Origin: Pseudomonadales bacterium
GTDB lineage: Bacteria > Pseudomonadota > Gammaproteobacteria > Steroidobacterales > Steroidobacteraceae
DNA length: 6,590 nucleotides
Reading direction: 5' to 3'
NCBI GenBank assembly: GCA_020442965.1
Contig: JAGRJB010000298.1
Location: forward strand, 1 to 6,590
Made by a program: the position numbers and the translations under genes
Notes under the pieces: generated by a model
The model's input: only the letters and a program-made list of their open reading frames with translations
Told to the model about the DNA's origin: nothing
Databases searched by the model: none
Shown here: one piece after another, positions 5,144-6,590 of the stretch
Numbering within the stretch: position 1 is the first letter of the stretch
How the letters are laid out: every line of letters starts with the position of its first letter

Positions 5144-6559
5144 ATGCGCGACCTGCGATCATTTCTCGATGCCCATCGCAGCCAGATCTGGCAATTGCCG
5201 GCCGGCCTTGCGGCGCGCTATGAGCTCACAGCGCTACAGCACGAACTCGACGTCCGCCAGCAATTCCCGATCCTGTTCGCGCGCAGACTTGCCGGCATCG
5301 ACGACGGCGCAACACGCATGCCGCTCGTCACCAATCTCACGGCCAGTCGCGCGCTGACGGCCGCGGCGCTCGGCATCGACGATCATCGCCGCACGGCGCA
5401 ATGGTTTGCGGCCCGCACCGCCGCGGGTATCGCGCCGCAAGTCATCGCGCAGAAGGACGCACCTGTGCAGGAGATCGTACTGCAAGGCGATGGCGCCAAT
5501 CTTCTCGATTTGCCGCTCACTGTTCAGCACGAGCTCGAGCCCGGCCCGTATCTCACTGCGGCGCATGCCACTACCTATGATCCGGACACCGGCATCGACA
5601 ACACCGCAATTCAGCGCTGCTGGGTCAAGGCGCCACGGCGCATGACTTACTTCCCATATCCCACCACGCACAACGCGCGCAACGTGCGCAAGTTCTGGGT
5701 CAAAGGCGAGGCAGCGCCCGTCGCCTTCTGGATCGGGCACCACCCAGCCGTGTTGTTAGGTACACAGGCCAAGCTGAGGTACCCGGAGAGCCACTGGGTC
5801 GCGGCCGGCGGCGTGTTGGGTGAACCGTTGCGGGTGGTGCCCACGATCACACACGGCGAGAAGATCATGGTCCCGGCCGACGCCGAGATCGTCATCGAGG
5901 GATTCGTGCCGCCGGGTCAGATGTCCGCCGATGGGCCATTCGGCGAGTACACCGGCTATCTTGGCGCGCAAGTCCAGGCACCCCTCTGCGAAATCACGTG
6001 TATCAGCCGACGGCGAGACGCGATCTACCACGACTACGGATCGGGCCTCACCGACATGTTGGTACCCGACAATATGGCGATGGAGGGCAAGGTCTATTCA
6101 ATCGTCAAAGCGGTCGCGCCGTCGTTGTTGAACGTCTACGTGCCCGCGTCCGGCCGCCGCTTCCATGCCTGGTTGCAGTTCGAGAATCCGGCACGCGGCG
6201 AGGTACGTGATGCGCTCGCTGCGGCGCTGGCGTATCGGCGCCTCAAGACGATCGTCGCTGTCGACGAGGACATCGACATCTTCGATACGGAAGCTGTCAT
6301 GTGGGCGCTCGCCACACGCGTCCAGTGGGCGCGGGACGCCATCGTCCTCGATGGCCTTTCCGGCTCGAACCTCGATCCATCGATGCAAGCCGGCGCACAA
6401 ACGGTGTCCAAGATCGGCATCGATGCGACGTTGCCGCCGCGGTCGCGCGCCGGTGCGCCGCGCGCAGTGGCGCCCGTGGCCACCGTGCCGCTGGCCGCCC
6501 GGCAGCGTGCGCGTGAGTTGTTAGCTGAGGTTGCGCCGGCCGATTGGCCGCAGTACTGA
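5144..6559 (+). CDS. UbiD-family prenylated-FMN-dependent decarboxylase
   Basis: The 471-residue protein matches UbiD-family (de)carboxylases in length and throughout its sequence. These enzymes use prenylated FMN, made by UbiX, plus a divalent metal to remove CO2 from aromatic or alpha,beta-unsaturated acids. Visible motifs are N153-TAIQ-R158 (metal-binding Asn and catalytic Arg), H176 in TTHNARN, E227 in LGEP, D263-GPFG-E268-YTGY, VDEDIDIFD (373-381), MWALATR (386-392), and SKIGIDATLP (422-431). In characterised members such as fungal Fdc1 the D263 position is Glu (EGPFGE); E268 matches the proposed proton donor. A role in ubiquinone synthesis is unlikely given the neighbours; catabolism of an aromatic acid is more probable. 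ATG at 5144 gives MRDLRSFL, a typical family N-terminus; no Shine-Dalgarno sequence precedes it. No ubiX is visible, though the next gene is cut off. Confidence 0.95.
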   Translation: MRDLRSFLDAHRSQIWQLPAGLAARYELTALQHELDVRQQFPILFARRLAGIDDGATRMPLVTNLTASRALTAAALGIDDHRRTAQWFAARTAAGIAPQVIAQKDAPVQEIVLQGDGANLLDLPLTVQHELEPGPYLTAAHATTYDPDTGIDNTAIQRCWVKAPRRMTYFPYPTTHNARNVRKFWVKGEAAPVAFWIGHHPAVLLGTQAKLRYPESHWVAAGGVLGEPLRVVPTITHGEKIMVPADAEIVIEGFVPPGQMSADGPFGEYTGYLGAQVQAPLCEITCISRRRDAIYHDYGSGLTDMLVPDNMAMEGKVYSIVKAVAPSLLNVYVPASGRRFHAWLQFENPARGEVRDALAAALAYRRLKTIVAVDEDIDIFDTEAVMWALATRVQWARDAIVLDGLSGSNLDPSMQAGAQTVSKIGIDATLPPRSRAGAPRAVAPVATVPLAARQRARELLAEVAPADWPQY

Positions 6560-6572
6560 GGTGCACGGGCAG

Positions 6573-6590
6573 ATGCCAAATGTCGTCCGC
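6573..6590 (+). CDS. Probable start of the next gene (only six codons visible)
   Basis: Thirteen bases after the UbiD stop an ATG opens the frame MPNVVR to the window edge. GAGGTG (6558-6563), overlapping the UbiD stop, lies 9 bases upstream and could be its ribosome site. GTG at 6561 in the same frame is an alternative start. If real, it is co-transcribed with the UbiD gene. UbiX would be an obvious partner, but six residues cannot show this. Confidence 0.4.

Noticed and set aside
4983..5162. Extension of the methyltransferase to a start at 5162
   Set aside because: AAGGAG is perfectly placed for ATG at 4982. The extra 60 residues would be encoded by the divergent control region and overlap the UbiD start.
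4275..5357. Long plus-strand frame of 360 codons antisense to the methyltransferase
   Set aside because: It is a GC-rich shadow with low-complexity Arg/Ala/His composition, no recognisable domain, and it runs across the divergent spacer into UbiD.
6560..6590. Terminator after the UbiD gene
   Set aside because: No stem-loop with a T-run is present in the 31 bases available, and a ribosome site and ATG suggest the transcript continues.

Overview
The window is dense, high-GC bacterial DNA with five substantial genes, a sixth just beginning at the right edge, and no RNA gene, CRISPR array, transposase or attachment site that I can see. Gene content (UbiD-family decarboxylase, semialdehyde-type aldehyde dehydrogenase, VOC protein, alpha/beta-hydrolase fold protein, SAM methyltransferase) and base composition fit a soil or freshwater proteobacterium carrying an accessory catabolic cluster for aromatic or related unsaturated acids. 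The taxonomic guess is weak and rests only on composition and gene families.

Layout. Bases 1-1652 (minus) hold one uninterrupted reading frame, cut off at the left edge, encoding two alpha/beta-hydrolase domains in tandem; the nucleophile serine is replaced in both. An 81-base divergent spacer (1653-1733), with a 16-base direct repeat present twice, separates it from a VOC-superfamily protein (1734-2333, plus) that starts at TTG. That gene converges tail to tail, with overlapping stop codons, on an aldehyde dehydrogenase (2330-3847, minus). The dehydrogenase lies 7 bases downstream of a SAM-dependent methyltransferase (3855-4982, minus), so these two form an operon. A 161-base divergent spacer (4983-5143) then precedes a UbiD-family decarboxylase (5144-6559, plus), and a further plus-strand gene probably starts at 6573.

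How the genes may work together. UbiD decarboxylases act with prenylated FMN on aromatic or alpha,beta-unsaturated acids. The dehydrogenase has every catalytic residue of its family and a C-terminus like hydroxymuconic-semialdehyde dehydrogenases. VOC and alpha/beta-hydrolase folds are the ones used for ring cleavage and C-C bond hydrolysis in meta-cleavage pathways. Here, however, the VOC protein lacks the usual metal ligands and the double hydrolase lacks both nucleophiles, so the set resembles a meta-cleavage pathway without being a canonical one. The substrate cannot be read from the sequence.

Regulation. Both divergent spacers carry repeat elements. The clearest is an inverted repeat TCATAT-cc-ATATGA overlapping a TATGAT box placed so that the UbiD transcript could begin at, or within a base or two of, its ATG. 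A related 14-base perfect palindrome spans the dehydrogenase start codon.
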